From: UMGS1590 sp036303105
GTDB lineage: Bacteria > Bacillota > Peptococcia > Peptococcales > Peptococcaceae
Assembly (NCBI GenBank): GCA_036303105.1
Contig: JAXJBF010000030.1
Location: forward strand, 1-9,939
Direction: 5' to 3'
Length of the DNA: 9,939 nt
In this document: positions 1-5,995 of the stretch, in pieces
Layout: every line of letters begins with the position of its first letter
How positions within the stretch are numbered: position 1 is the first letter of the stretch
The notes under the pieces: model-generated
The model's input: only the letters and a program-made list of their open reading frames with translations
Told to the model about the DNA's origin: nothing
Databases searched by the model: none
Program-made: the position numbers and the translations under genes

Positions 1-203
1 CCGTATTTCTTGATGGCTTCGGCAGCGTCAACGGTTACCTGGTCGTTGGTGGCATCGCGATGTTCGAGACCGAGATCGTAGTATTCGCTCTTGAGGTCTA
101 CATAAGGGAGAATCAATTTTTCTTTGATCCAAGCCCAGAGGATGCGTGTCATTTCGTCGCCGTCCATTTCAACGAGCGGCGTGGTCATTTTGATTTTTTC
201 CAT
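1..203 (-). CDS. icd: NADP-dependent isocitrate dehydrogenase, eukaryotic-type (N-terminal part)
   Basis: The gene starts at the ATG at 203-201 on the minus strand and runs off the left edge, leaving 67 codons. An AAAGGAGT ribosome binding site lies about 10 bases upstream of the start (around 213-220). The visible protein begins MEKIKMTTPLVEMDGDEM, continues into TRILWAWIKEKLI and then LEHRDATNDQVT and DAAEAIKKYG. These are the N-terminal signatures of the homodimeric eukaryotic-type NADP isocitrate dehydrogenases (as in human IDH1/IDH2). The family converts isocitrate and NADP+ to 2-oxoglutarate, CO2 and NADPH in the cytoplasm, feeding glutamate synthesis and NADPH supply. The NRDATNDQVT-type segment precedes the substrate-binding arginines, which lie beyond the window. 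The gene is transcribed divergently from the peptidase gene at 362. Family assignment is strong; only the missing C-terminal five-sixths keeps it below certainty. Confidence 0.93.
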   Translation of the reverse strand, partial: MEKIKMTTPLVEMDGDEMTRILWAWIKEKLILPYVDLKSEYYDLGLEHRDATNDQVTVDAAEAIKKY

Positions 204-246
204 CGATGAAAGACTCCTTTAATCAAATTTCGTGTTTTCGTCATTT

Positions 247-276
247 ATTTTACTTTAATTTGCCTGCGTTGCGCAA
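247..276 (-). promoter_or_regulatory. Candidate promoter for icd
   Basis: On the minus strand, TTGCGC (276-271) and TAAAAT (252-247) are 18 bases apart, a plausible -35/-10 pair for a housekeeping sigma factor. It lies about 45 bases upstream of the icd start codon. The -35 is a weak match (TTG only) and sits inside the palindrome at 268-277, so a protein binding the palindrome could block it. This is a prediction from sequence only. Confidence 0.4.
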
Positions 277-277
277 C
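268..277. repeat. Perfect 10-bp palindrome GTTGCGCAAC in divergent promoter region
   Basis: GTTGCGCAAC is self-complementary. It overlaps a second, offset inverted repeat, TGCG-ttg-CGCA, at 265-275. It lies between the divergent icd and peptidase genes and overlaps the proposed icd -35. Palindromes of this kind are often operators, but no regulator is encoded in the window and none can be named. It could also be chance. Confidence 0.4.
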
Positions 278-301
278 AAGTCTTTTATTATTTTTGAAAG
301 G

Positions 302-310
302 TGTTATAAT
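302..310 (+). promoter_or_regulatory. Extended -10 promoter for the peptidase/UPF0340 unit
   Basis: TGTTATAAT carries a perfect TATAAT (305-310) preceded by the TGn extension. No good -35 lies 16-18 bases upstream, which is usual for extended -10 promoters. Transcription would start near 317, giving a leader of about 45 bases before the ATG at 362. Confidence 0.6.
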
Positions 311-361
311 CAAGAGGAAAGCAAGGGAAATACTTGATAGTGCAAGGAGAATGATCGTAGA

Positions 362-1615
362 ATGAAAAATCGTTCGAAGTTCGTCGCGATTTGTTTGTCG
401 GCAGCACTTCTGACCATGAGCACGATGCCGGGTCTCGCTGAAGAAAATGCCGATCCAATCAATCCGCCAGAAATCAGTGATCCGTCCGGCGACACGCCGA
501 TCACGCCTCAGCAGCCTTCTACAACAGAGGAACCAGAGGTGACGACGACAACGCCGGCTTACAACGACAGTCATCAGGAAGCCGATGGTACAACGGTAAT
601 CAGTGGCATCCTGTTGGTGAATAAAGAACACCCGCTGCCAGCCGATTATGCACCGGATTATACCAATGGCGCTGGTCAGAGCACCAATCTTCAGGGTGAT
701 GCGGAAGCCGCAGCAGAAGCCTTCTTGGCAGCGGCCAATGCCCAGGGCAACAGCATGTATGTATTGTCTGGTTATCGCAGCTATGATGTGCAGGCGTCAC
801 TTTTTGCCAATTACGCGGCAGCTCATGGTGAGGAAAAAGCCAATACGTTTTCTGCGCGCGCTGGCCAGAGTGAGCATCAAACTGGCTTGGCATTTGATGT
901 CGGCGATGCTGCCCATAGCGGTTACAACCTTCAGACTTCCATTGACCAATTTCCAGGTGTGCAGTGGATGATGCAGCATTGTGCCGAATATGGTTTCATT
1001 TTGCGTTATCCGGAAGGAAAGGAAGCAATCACTGGTTATCAATATGAACCTTGGCATTTCCGCTATGTTGGTGTGGAAGCGGCTACTGCTATTATGTCCA
1101 GTGGACTGACGCTGGAAGAATATCTTGGTGATGCACAGACGGAAGCATCTGCTGGCCGACAGACAGCCATTGGCCGCAGTGACAATTCCGTGCAAATCGA
1201 CGGAAAATATTCCAAAGTGGCCAGTTACAACATCGGCGGCAACAACTATTTCCGCCTGAGAGACTTGGCAACGATTCTTGCGGGTACAGAAGCAGAATTT
1301 GATGTCGGCTACAACGATGAAAAACGACTCATTACCATCTCATCAAAAACAGCTTTGTCGGGGACGCCAAGTTTGATTCAACTTGATTCCAATGATGTTG
1401 CTTTGCCAAATGCAATGACTGTCATGGTCGATGGCTTGTATTTGGCACCAACAGCTTACAATATTGATGGATTTACTTATTTCAAACTGCGCGATATTGG
1501 TCAGATCCTTGATTTCGGTGTGGATTGGGATGCCGAAGCGCAGAGCATGGTGATCACCACCGACGGCGATGCCATTCTTAATAGCCTGATGGCACCTGTG
1601 ACCATTGCAGAGTAA
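362..1615 (+). CDS. Secreted D-alanyl-D-alanine carboxypeptidase, VanY-type (M15B), with C-terminal copper-amine-oxidase-like repeats
   Basis: This 417-residue exported protein is predicted to be a zinc peptidase that trims the D-Ala from peptidoglycan stem peptides at the cell surface. Residues 1-26 form a signal peptide (KNRSK, hydrophobic core, cleavage near GLA-EE). Residues 27-75 are a Pro/Thr/Glu-rich linker. The M15B domain spans about 80-255: SGYRS at 136-140, H172-x-x-G-x-A-x-D179 within SEHQTGLAFD, and E229-P-W-H232. H172, D179 and H232 are the expected zinc ligands and E229 the catalytic base, so it should be active. The C-terminus (about 270-405) holds two copies of a YNIxGxxYFxLRD motif, at 289 and 366, as in copper amine oxidase N-terminal-like domains (PF07833). 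These are common on clostridial surface proteins. The AAGGAG at 344-349 is 12 bases from the ATG, a little long. The UPF0340 gene follows 23 bases downstream. Nothing here indicates vancomycin resistance. Confidence 0.88.
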   Translation: MKNRSKFVAICLSAALLTMSTMPGLAEENADPINPPEISDPSGDTPITPQQPSTTEEPEVTTTTPAYNDSHQEADGTTVISGILLVNKEHPLPADYAPDYTNGAGQSTNLQGDAEAAAEAFLAAANAQGNSMYVLSGYRSYDVQASLFANYAAAHGEEKANTFSARAGQSEHQTGLAFDVGDAAHSGYNLQTSIDQFPGVQWMMQHCAEYGFILRYPEGKEAITGYQYEPWHFRYVGVEAATAIMSSGLTLEEYLGDAQTEASAGRQTAIGRSDNSVQIDGKYSKVASYNIGGNNYFRLRDLATILAGTEAEFDVGYNDEKRLITISSKTALSGTPSLIQLDSNDVALPNAMTVMVDGLYLAPTAYNIDGFTYFKLRDIGQILDFGVDWDAEAQSMVITTDGDAILNSLMAPVTIAE

Positions 1616-1638
1616 GCGGATAGAAAAGGAGGATTTCT

Positions 1639-2220
1639 ATGTTTGAAATTGACCATATTGCCAGTGAACTGGAAACCATCTTAAAGGAAATGGTGGAGCG
1701 TCAGACACCGCAAGATGATGATATTTTTGTCATTGGCTGCAGCACCAGCGAAGTCTGCGGCAAGCGCATTGGCAAAGCTGGCAGTCCGGATGTGGCGGCG
1801 GTGCTGTTTCCTGTGTTGCGCCGTTTTGCGCAGGAACACAACCTGCATCTCGCTTTTCAGTGCTGTGAGCATCTTAATCGCAGCCTTGTGGTTGAACGTG
1901 AGACCATGCGCCGTTTCGGCCTGACAGAAGTTTGCGCTGTGCCTCATGTGCATGCAGGCGGCTCAATGGCCAGCCATGCTTATCGTCAATTTACCAATCC
2001 TGTATTGGTAGAGGGCATCAAAGCAGGGTATGGACTGGACATTGGCGAGACCATGATTGGTATGCACATGCGCCCAGTGGCAGTGCCAATGCGTCTGGCT
2101 CATCGCAGCATTGGCGATGCACGTGCCAATCCAAGTTTCTCTCGCCCACGTCTCATCGGCGGCATTCGCGCTCGGTACACCGTTGAAGATGGCGACCATT
2201 TTGGCGAGGAACAACATTAA
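1639..2220 (+). CDS. UPF0340 family protein (YwlG-like, TIGR01440)
   Basis: This 193-residue soluble protein matches the UPF0340 / DUF436 family, whose B. subtilis member is YwlG. The family has no settled biochemical function. Recognisable conserved stretches are FVIGCSTSEV (C34), FQCCEHLNRSLV (C75, C76, E77, H78), VPHVHAGGSMASHAY, and the C-terminal GGIRARY. The clustered Cys, His and Glu residues suggest a metal- or thiol-using active site, but that is inference. The length is close to that usual for the family, so the gene looks intact. An AAAAGGAGGA ribosome binding site lies 7-8 bases before the ATG. The gene lies 23 bases after the peptidase gene with no terminator between, so the two are probably co-transcribed. 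A hairpin terminator follows directly. In Bacillus, YwlG lies near glyA and other central-metabolism genes; here its neighbours are different. Confidence 0.9.
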   Translation: MFEIDHIASELETILKEMVERQTPQDDDIFVIGCSTSEVCGKRIGKAGSPDVAAVLFPVLRRFAQEHNLHLAFQCCEHLNRSLVVERETMRRFGLTEVCAVPHVHAGGSMASHAYRQFTNPVLVEGIKAGYGLDIGETMIGMHMRPVAVPMRLAHRSIGDARANPSFSRPRLIGGIRARYTVEDGDHFGEEQH

Positions 2221-2227
2221 GCCTATG

Positions 2228-2264
2228 AAGCACCAGGATGATTCATCATTTTGGTGCTTTTTTT
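2228..2264 (+). terminator. Rho-independent terminator after the UPF0340 gene
   Basis: The arm AAGCACCA (2228-2235) pairs with TGGTGCTT (2252-2259). A possible inner stem GATG/CATC (2237-2240/2244-2247) lies in the loop, and a run of T follows to 2264. It starts 8 bases after the stop codon and separates this unit from the DUF975 gene. Confidence 0.85.
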
Positions 2265-2301
2265 CATTTCTAAAAGAAATGATTTCCCATCCATAGTAAA
2301 G

Positions 2302-2312
2302 TATAGTATGAT
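2302..2312 (+). promoter_or_regulatory. Possible -10 region for the DUF975-sppA unit
   Basis: TATAGT (2302-2307) and TATGAT (2307-2312) overlap about 55 bases upstream of the DUF975 start and just after the preceding terminator, where a promoter is needed. No convincing -35 was seen at the right distance, so the exact element is uncertain. Confidence 0.3.
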
Positions 2313-2362
2313 AGGATAAATACCTAACACATTGATGGTTTATTATGAAAAGGAGGTACTTT

Positions 2363-3343
2363 ATGTCTTATTATCCACCAAACGTATTACCGCGTGTTGA
2401 ATTGAAATTCAAAGCGAAGACGCTTTTACGCGGCAACTGGATGCTGTTGATTGCGGTAACTTTGTTGTACTTGCTGCTGACAGGCTTTCAGGTCACTTAC
2501 AACTATGGTGGCACAACGGAGGCTGGACCATCGCTGCTTGATGGACAGTCGTATGGCTTCATGGATTATTTTCAGATCTATTTCCAGTATTCTATGTCAT
2601 CCTTGGGTACAGCTGTTGGCAATATTGGCATCAACAATATTGTTTTGGGGGTGATCTTGGCCATTGTTTCTGCGCTGCTTATTGATGGGGTGTTGACGTA
2701 TTGTTACAATGCCTGGTTTGTCACGCTGACAGAAATTGGCGACAGCCGCCGCTTGACATTCGATGATTTTGTGGGGCATTTTAGCAATGCCATTCCAGCG
2801 TTGCTTGCTTATTTGTGGCAGCAGCTATGGCTTCTTATTTGGGGACTTTTAACAATTCCTGGATTTTTGCTGGTTGTGGTCAGCGCGGTAACTTATGCTT
2901 CAAATTCAACGGCTTTTTTAACGGACGTAGCTACTGGAACCGCTGCTTTTGCCATGGTGGGCGGAAGTTTATTGTATATTGCAGGCATGATCGCTGTGTA
3001 CATTGCGACACTGCGTTATAAATTTATTTATCAAATCATTGCTGATGGGCGCGGTAAAGTTGGTCCGCGTCAGGCGCTGCGTTATTCCTGCGCGATTACC
3101 AAGGGCCATCTCAAAGAACTTTTCGTGCTTGAACTGTCGTTTATCCCATGGTATTTCGCTGGCGCGATCACTTTCGGCCTGGCATTCTTTTATCTTTTCC
3201 CATATCTGTCGGCAACCATGGCTCTGAGCTATCGTTGGCTGCGTGATCAGGCTTTTCAAGATGGACGCTTGGATCCAGCAGCGCTCGGTTATGTGAAAGC
3301 TGATGGTGCACAGGCAGCCAATGGCGAAACCATCGATATTTGA
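2363..3343 (+). CDS. DUF975 family polytopic membrane protein
   Basis: The protein has 326 residues and several hydrophobic segments: about 27-42, a pair around 90-115, a long stretch in the middle (AIPALLAYLWQQLWLLIWG onward), a segment before RYKFIYQ, and a C-terminal one (FAGAITFGLAFFYLFPYL). The N-terminal LKFKAKTLLRGNW and the C-terminal sequence SCAITKGHLKELFVLELSF, then PYLSATMALSY, fit the DUF975 (PF06161) family of Bacillota integral membrane proteins, whose function is unknown. An ATG at 2345 is in frame, but the AAAAGGAGG at 2348-2356 lies downstream of it and 6 bases before the ATG at 2363. The latter, giving MSYYPPNVLP, is therefore chosen. The stop codon lies 13 bases before sppA, whose own ribosome binding site fills the gap, so the two are very likely one operon. 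A role in the membrane with SppA is possible but is only inferred. Confidence 0.85.
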   Translation: MSYYPPNVLPRVELKFKAKTLLRGNWMLLIAVTLLYLLLTGFQVTYNYGGTTEAGPSLLDGQSYGFMDYFQIYFQYSMSSLGTAVGNIGINNIVLGVILAIVSALLIDGVLTYCYNAWFVTLTEIGDSRRLTFDDFVGHFSNAIPALLAYLWQQLWLLIWGLLTIPGFLLVVVSAVTYASNSTAFLTDVATGTAAFAMVGGSLLYIAGMIAVYIATLRYKFIYQIIADGRGKVGPRQALRYSCAITKGHLKELFVLELSFIPWYFAGAITFGLAFFYLFPYLSATMALSYRWLRDQAFQDGRLDPAALGYVKADGAQAANGETIDI

Positions 3344-3356
3344 GAGGAGAGCGCCT

Positions 3357-4373
3357 ATGAGTGAACAGCAACCGATTTATACGCGTATCGAAGAAAATGC
3401 TGCCGCAGAACATGGCGGCCAACAGCCTGAAAAGCGGCCACGCAGCAAGTGGGTCGCGCTTTGTGTGAGCGTTGGCATCTTGGTCGTGATTGCACTGATC
3501 GCCTTCTTTGGTTTAGATGGCAGCGGTGGTGTGGCGGCACAGCGCAATGCCAACAATGTTGAAATCATTGACATCAGCGGCACCATTGAAGAAGCCGGTG
3601 ACACATACAATCAGGATTTTATTGAGAAACGCATCGCTACAGCGAAAAATGATCCAAATAACATTGCGATCATGCTGCTCATTAATTCTACTGGTGGCGC
3701 TGTGTATGAGAGTGATGAAACCTATCTCAAGCTGATGGACTATAAAGAAGAAACTGGGCGTCCGATCTATGCTTATTGTGAAGATTATTGTGCGTCAGGC
3801 GGCTATTACATCGCATCGGCTGCTGATGAAATTATTGCCAACCGCAATAGTTTTGTAGGTTCTATTGGCGTTATTTGCGGTCAAATTGTAGATGCCAGCG
3901 AATTGCTTGAAAAGCTTGGCATTGACATCACGACTGTGCACAGCGGTGCCAATAAGCTGATGGGCAGCTCTTATGAACCGCCAACAGAAGAACAAATTGC
4001 CATTTATCAAACGCTTTCTGATGAAATCTACGAGCGCTTTGTGGGTATCGTTGCAGACAGCCGCGGTATGAGTGTAGATGCTGTGAAAACACTGGCCGAT
4101 GGCCGTATATACAGCGCGAGCCAGAGTCAGAACAATGGACTGATTGATGGTGTGATGACGCAGGATGAATTTGATGAACACTTGCGTGAATTGCTTGGTG
4201 ATGATATTACGTTTTATCATGAAACGTATCAGCAGAGTGGTATGAGTAAGCTGTTTAGTTTGGCGTCTGACGCGATCAGCGCCGTGCGCGCTGGTTCCAG
4301 TGAGCTGTCAGCAAGCTTGGAAGCATTGGATGCACTGACGTACGATGAACCGATGCTGATTTATCAACCATAA
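3357..4373 (+). CDS. sppA: Signal peptide peptidase SppA, 36-kDa type (S49 family)
   Basis: This 338-residue membrane-anchored serine protease cleaves leftover signal peptides and other membrane-associated peptides; in B. subtilis SppA also helps cells withstand membrane-active peptides. A single transmembrane segment lies at about 32-53, after a hydrophilic N-terminus, placing the protease domain outside. The S49 core follows: INSTGGAVYESDE (109-121, the oxyanion-hole glycines), CASGGYYIASAAD (145-157) and VGSIGV (167-172). S147 is the expected nucleophile and K200, in SGANKLMGSSYEP, the general base. These match the Ser-Lys dyad known in B. subtilis SppA (S147/K199). One protease domain only is present, as in the short Gram-positive form that assembles into a ring. 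The start at 3357 is preceded by GAGAGGAGA at 3342-3350; the longer in-frame reading from 3303 lies inside the DUF975 gene and has no ribosome binding site. No strong terminator follows. Confidence 0.93.
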   Translation: MSEQQPIYTRIEENAAAEHGGQQPEKRPRSKWVALCVSVGILVVIALIAFFGLDGSGGVAAQRNANNVEIIDISGTIEEAGDTYNQDFIEKRIATAKNDPNNIAIMLLINSTGGAVYESDETYLKLMDYKEETGRPIYAYCEDYCASGGYYIASAADEIIANRNSFVGSIGVICGQIVDASELLEKLGIDITTVHSGANKLMGSSYEPPTEEQIAIYQTLSDEIYERFVGIVADSRGMSVDAVKTLADGRIYSASQSQNNGLIDGVMTQDEFDEHLRELLGDDITFYHETYQQSGMSKLFSLASDAISAVRAGSSELSASLEALDALTYDEPMLIYQP

Positions 4374-4403
4374 AGCATACTGCCAGTGGACGTTGGGGTG
4401 CTT
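4373..4403 (+). terminator. Weak hairpin after sppA, possible inefficient terminator
   Basis: AAGCA (4373-4377) can pair with TGCTT (4399-4403), and CCA (4383-4385) with TGG (4394-4396). The stem is interrupted and is followed by TCATAAA rather than a T-run, so termination would be poor. Some read-through from sppA into the next gene is plausible, since no clear promoter was seen in 4404-4440. Confidence 0.25.
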
Positions 4404-4450
4404 TCATAAACTGTCGTCGTGATGGTACATCTGATAAGGAGTGAGTAGCG

Positions 4451-5029
4451 ATGAAACAATTATGGAAGATGTGTTTGGTTGTTGCTCTTGTGATTGTGAC
4501 TGGACTGATTGGTTATGGATGGACAACGGATGAAGAAGATCAACGATTAAAAGAACCGCCGCGTCTTGTTGTGCATTGTGGCCTGTACAGCGTCAAAGCA
4601 GGCAATGGGCCCCATGAGTGGCATGCTGATATTATTGAGGGGAAAATCGATGTTGAAAGCACAGCGAACCGTGGGGAAAACGACAGAGATTATGATAAAT
4701 CTGTTCTTATGCCGCTTAGGCTGCCAAAAGAATATTTGAAAAATGGGACTCTGATAGCCACTTTGGAGTTTGACGGTTCGCAGCCCGATGCGGTGACCAT
4801 TCGTTATTGGCCGCAGGATGTTTACTGGCAGTATGAGGACGTTGATCAACGTGCAACGTCTATTCCGGCTGCTTCGACAGCAGCAGACGGCGCTGCCGAA
4901 GAAGGCACCTATGTGTACGCTTTTCCGCTTGTTGAAACCGGCGGCTTGTATGAAGTCACTGCCGAATGGACGAGCCACGATCGTTACGGTGGCACGGCTT
5001 CTTATGCTTTTTACACAGATTTATCATAG
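4451..5029 (+). CDS. Membrane-anchored extracytoplasmic protein of unknown function, paralogue A
   Basis: I do not recognise a named family for this 192-residue protein. It has one N-terminal hydrophobic segment (about 4-24) after a short basic start (MKQLWK), fitting a signal anchor or signal peptide. There is no lipobox cysteine at a suitable place. The rest is hydrophilic and would lie outside the membrane. It shares a framework with the gene at 5162: PPRLVVHCGLYSVKA after the anchor, a central LEFDGSQPD strand, and a C-terminal YEVTAEW then YGGTASYAFYTD. The beta-rich pattern with this ending looks like a small surface domain found in tandem or as paralogues in clostridia, from general familiarity rather than a search. 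The ribosome binding site is AAGGAGTGA about 9 bases before the ATG. A strong terminator follows, so it is probably a single-gene unit or the read-through tail of the sppA operon. Confidence 0.8.
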   Translation: MKQLWKMCLVVALVIVTGLIGYGWTTDEEDQRLKEPPRLVVHCGLYSVKAGNGPHEWHADIIEGKIDVESTANRGENDRDYDKSVLMPLRLPKEYLKNGTLIATLEFDGSQPDAVTIRYWPQDVYWQYEDVDQRATSIPAASTAADGAAEEGTYVYAFPLVETGGLYEVTAEWTSHDRYGGTASYAFYTDLS

Positions 5030-5071
5030 AACAATGTGTTATGGTGAGACATGCGTTGGCATCGTCTGTAA

Positions 5072-5107
5072 AAAATCCGTCTGATGGTTCATCAGGCGGA
5101 TTTTTTT
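5072..5107 (+). terminator. Strong rho-independent terminator between the two paralogues
   Basis: AAAATCCG-T-CTGATG (5072-5086) pairs with CATCAG-G-CGGATTTT (5090-5104) around a GTT loop; the T/G in the middle can wobble-pair. Seven T follow from 5101. The A-run on the left means the hairpin could also act on the other strand, though no gene converges on it. Confidence 0.93.
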
Positions 5108-5161
5108 GTAACCTTGGCTGCAGTTTCGGTGCTTTATTAGGGTAGAAAGGTGGGGATCATG

Positions 5162-5686
5162 ATGAAAAAATGGCTCCTGGTTGGTACATCCGTGCTGATG
5201 TTGTTGATACTGGTGCTCGTAGGCCATGGTGTCTCAAATGAGCAGGCTGGTTTGGGCAGCGAGCCGCCGGTGTTGATTGTTCACTGTGGAGAAAACAGTG
5301 TGAAGGCCTTGCGCGGCACCTACAGCTGGTCTTATGTGCAGAATGGGCAGGGGGTTGGTGTGGCTGCGGACAGCGTGCATCCGCTGGAGGCCAAGGACAG
5401 TATGTCGCCGCTGGCGGTGGTGCGTGACGATGATTCAGCGGTGGTGCATCTTGAGTTTGAGGTAGTGCCAGACAGCGTGTCGGCGTGCGCCTGGGATACG
5501 GCGCTGTGGAACAAGACCGATGTTGAGGCGCAGGCGGTGGATGTTGCAGTGGACGATGAGCAGACACTGACGCTTTTGCCGTACGACGCGGTGTATTCGG
5601 TGACGGCAACATGGGATCAAGAAAATGGCTGCGGCGGCACAGCTTACTACAGCTTTTACACGGATTCTGCGACGACTGAGCAATAA
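5162..5686 (+). CDS. Membrane-anchored extracytoplasmic protein of unknown function, paralogue B
   Basis: The 174-residue product begins MKKWLLVGTSVLM with a hydrophobic segment to about residue 22 and no lipobox cysteine. The rest should be extracytoplasmic. It is related to the gene at 4451: PPVLIVHCGENSVKA replaces PPRLVVHCGLYSVKA, LEFEVVPDSV replaces LEFDGSQPD, and the end is YSVTATW then CGGTAYYSFYTD. It also carries a TYSWSY...ADSVHPLEAKDSM segment that the first copy has largely lost. A similar segment is, to my recollection, common in small hypothetical proteins of clostridia. The ATG at 5162 sits 8 bases after AAAGGTGG (5146-5153). The adjacent ATG at 5159 is also possible, and a GTG at 5150 is inside the ribosome binding site and was rejected. 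The divergence shows an old duplication. Base use is G-rich compared with the first copy. No promoter or terminator of its own is clear. Confidence 0.8.
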   Translation: MKKWLLVGTSVLMLLILVLVGHGVSNEQAGLGSEPPVLIVHCGENSVKALRGTYSWSYVQNGQGVGVAADSVHPLEAKDSMSPLAVVRDDDSAVVHLEFEVVPDSVSACAWDTALWNKTDVEAQAVDVAVDDEQTLTLLPYDAVYSVTATWDQENGCGGTAYYSFYTDSATTEQ

Positions 5687-5728
5687 AGGTGTAGCATCCA
5701 TCAGTCTTCGTTATACATTGATCGGCGC

Positions 5729-5757
5729 TTGACTTTAAGCGTCAGGAATAATAAAAT
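5729..5757 (+). promoter_or_regulatory. Sigma-A-type promoter for the serine T-box operon
   Basis: TTGACT (5729-5734) and TAAAAT (5752-5757) are separated by exactly 17 bases. Transcription would start near 5764, just before the T-box stem I. The -35 overlaps a small inverted repeat, CGCTT/AAGCG (5726-5730/5737-5741), of unknown importance. Confidence 0.75.
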
Positions 5758-5763
5758 TAAACT

Positions 5764-5972
5764 AGCTATGAAAGGGCTTGTCAGTGATGTTCTATACAGA
5801 GAGCCGGTGGTTGGTGCGAACCGGATGGAAGCAACTGATTGTCCACCCTGGAGCGTTGGTGTAATGGCCACGGCCGGCAGCCGTTATCTGCCTTTTGAGT
5901 GATGACCATTGTCATAATCTGGGTGGCACCGCGGAAAAATACTCCGTCCCTGTTTTTAGGGACGGTTTTTTT
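5764..5972 (+). promoter_or_regulatory. T-box riboswitch, predicted specific for tRNA-Ser
   Basis: The leader carries the canonical T-box sequence GGGTGGCACCGCGG (5921-5934) directly before a terminator. T-boxes read the charging state of a tRNA: uncharged tRNA stabilises an antiterminator and switches the operon on. Stem I is visible: a basal pair AGGG/CCCT (5773-5776/5846-5849), GTCAGT/ACTGAT (5780-5785/5834-5839), the AGAGAG motif (5798-5803), and a distal hairpin CCGGT/ACCGG (5804-5808/5820-5824). The internal loop strand TGTCCA (5840-5845) holds UCC followed by A at 5842-5844, the best specifier (Ser). An AGC (Ser) at 5830-5832 is a second candidate. The bulge UGGC (5924-5927) would pair with a G discriminator base, as bacterial tRNA-Ser has. 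The antiterminator would use GGG and CGGA (5921-5923, 5932-5935) with TCCG and CCC (5943-5946, 5948-5950), excluding the terminator. Downstream serS agrees. Confidence 0.93.
5944..5972 (+). terminator. T-box-controlled transcription terminator
   Basis: CCGTCCCT (5944-5951) pairs perfectly with AGGGACGG (5958-5965), followed by seven T (5966-5972). The left arm overlaps the 3' strand of the predicted antiterminator (5943-5950), so the two folds are mutually exclusive. It ends 8 bases before the ribosome binding site of the first gene. Confidence 0.95.
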
Positions 5973-5995
5973 ATTTTACGAAAGGAGGAATGACC

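Noticed and set aside
351..365. Mini reading frame (ATG ATC GTA GAA TGA) overlapping the peptidase start codon
   Set aside because: It could suggest translational coupling, but the AAGGAG is only one base from its ATG, too close to be used, and four codons are easily chance.
2345..2362. Upstream ATG adding MKRRYF to the DUF975 protein
   Set aside because: The ribosome binding site AAAAGGAGG lies downstream of this ATG and correctly placed for the ATG at 2363.
5726..5741. Hairpin CGCTT/AAGCG after paralogue B as its terminator
   Set aside because: The stem is only five pairs, no T-run follows, and it coincides with the -35 of the T-box promoter.
5687..5989. Small protein or SCIFF precursor hidden in the 300-base gap
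   Set aside because: The gap is explained by a promoter, T-box riboswitch and terminator; no Cys-rich or well-preceded small frame was seen.
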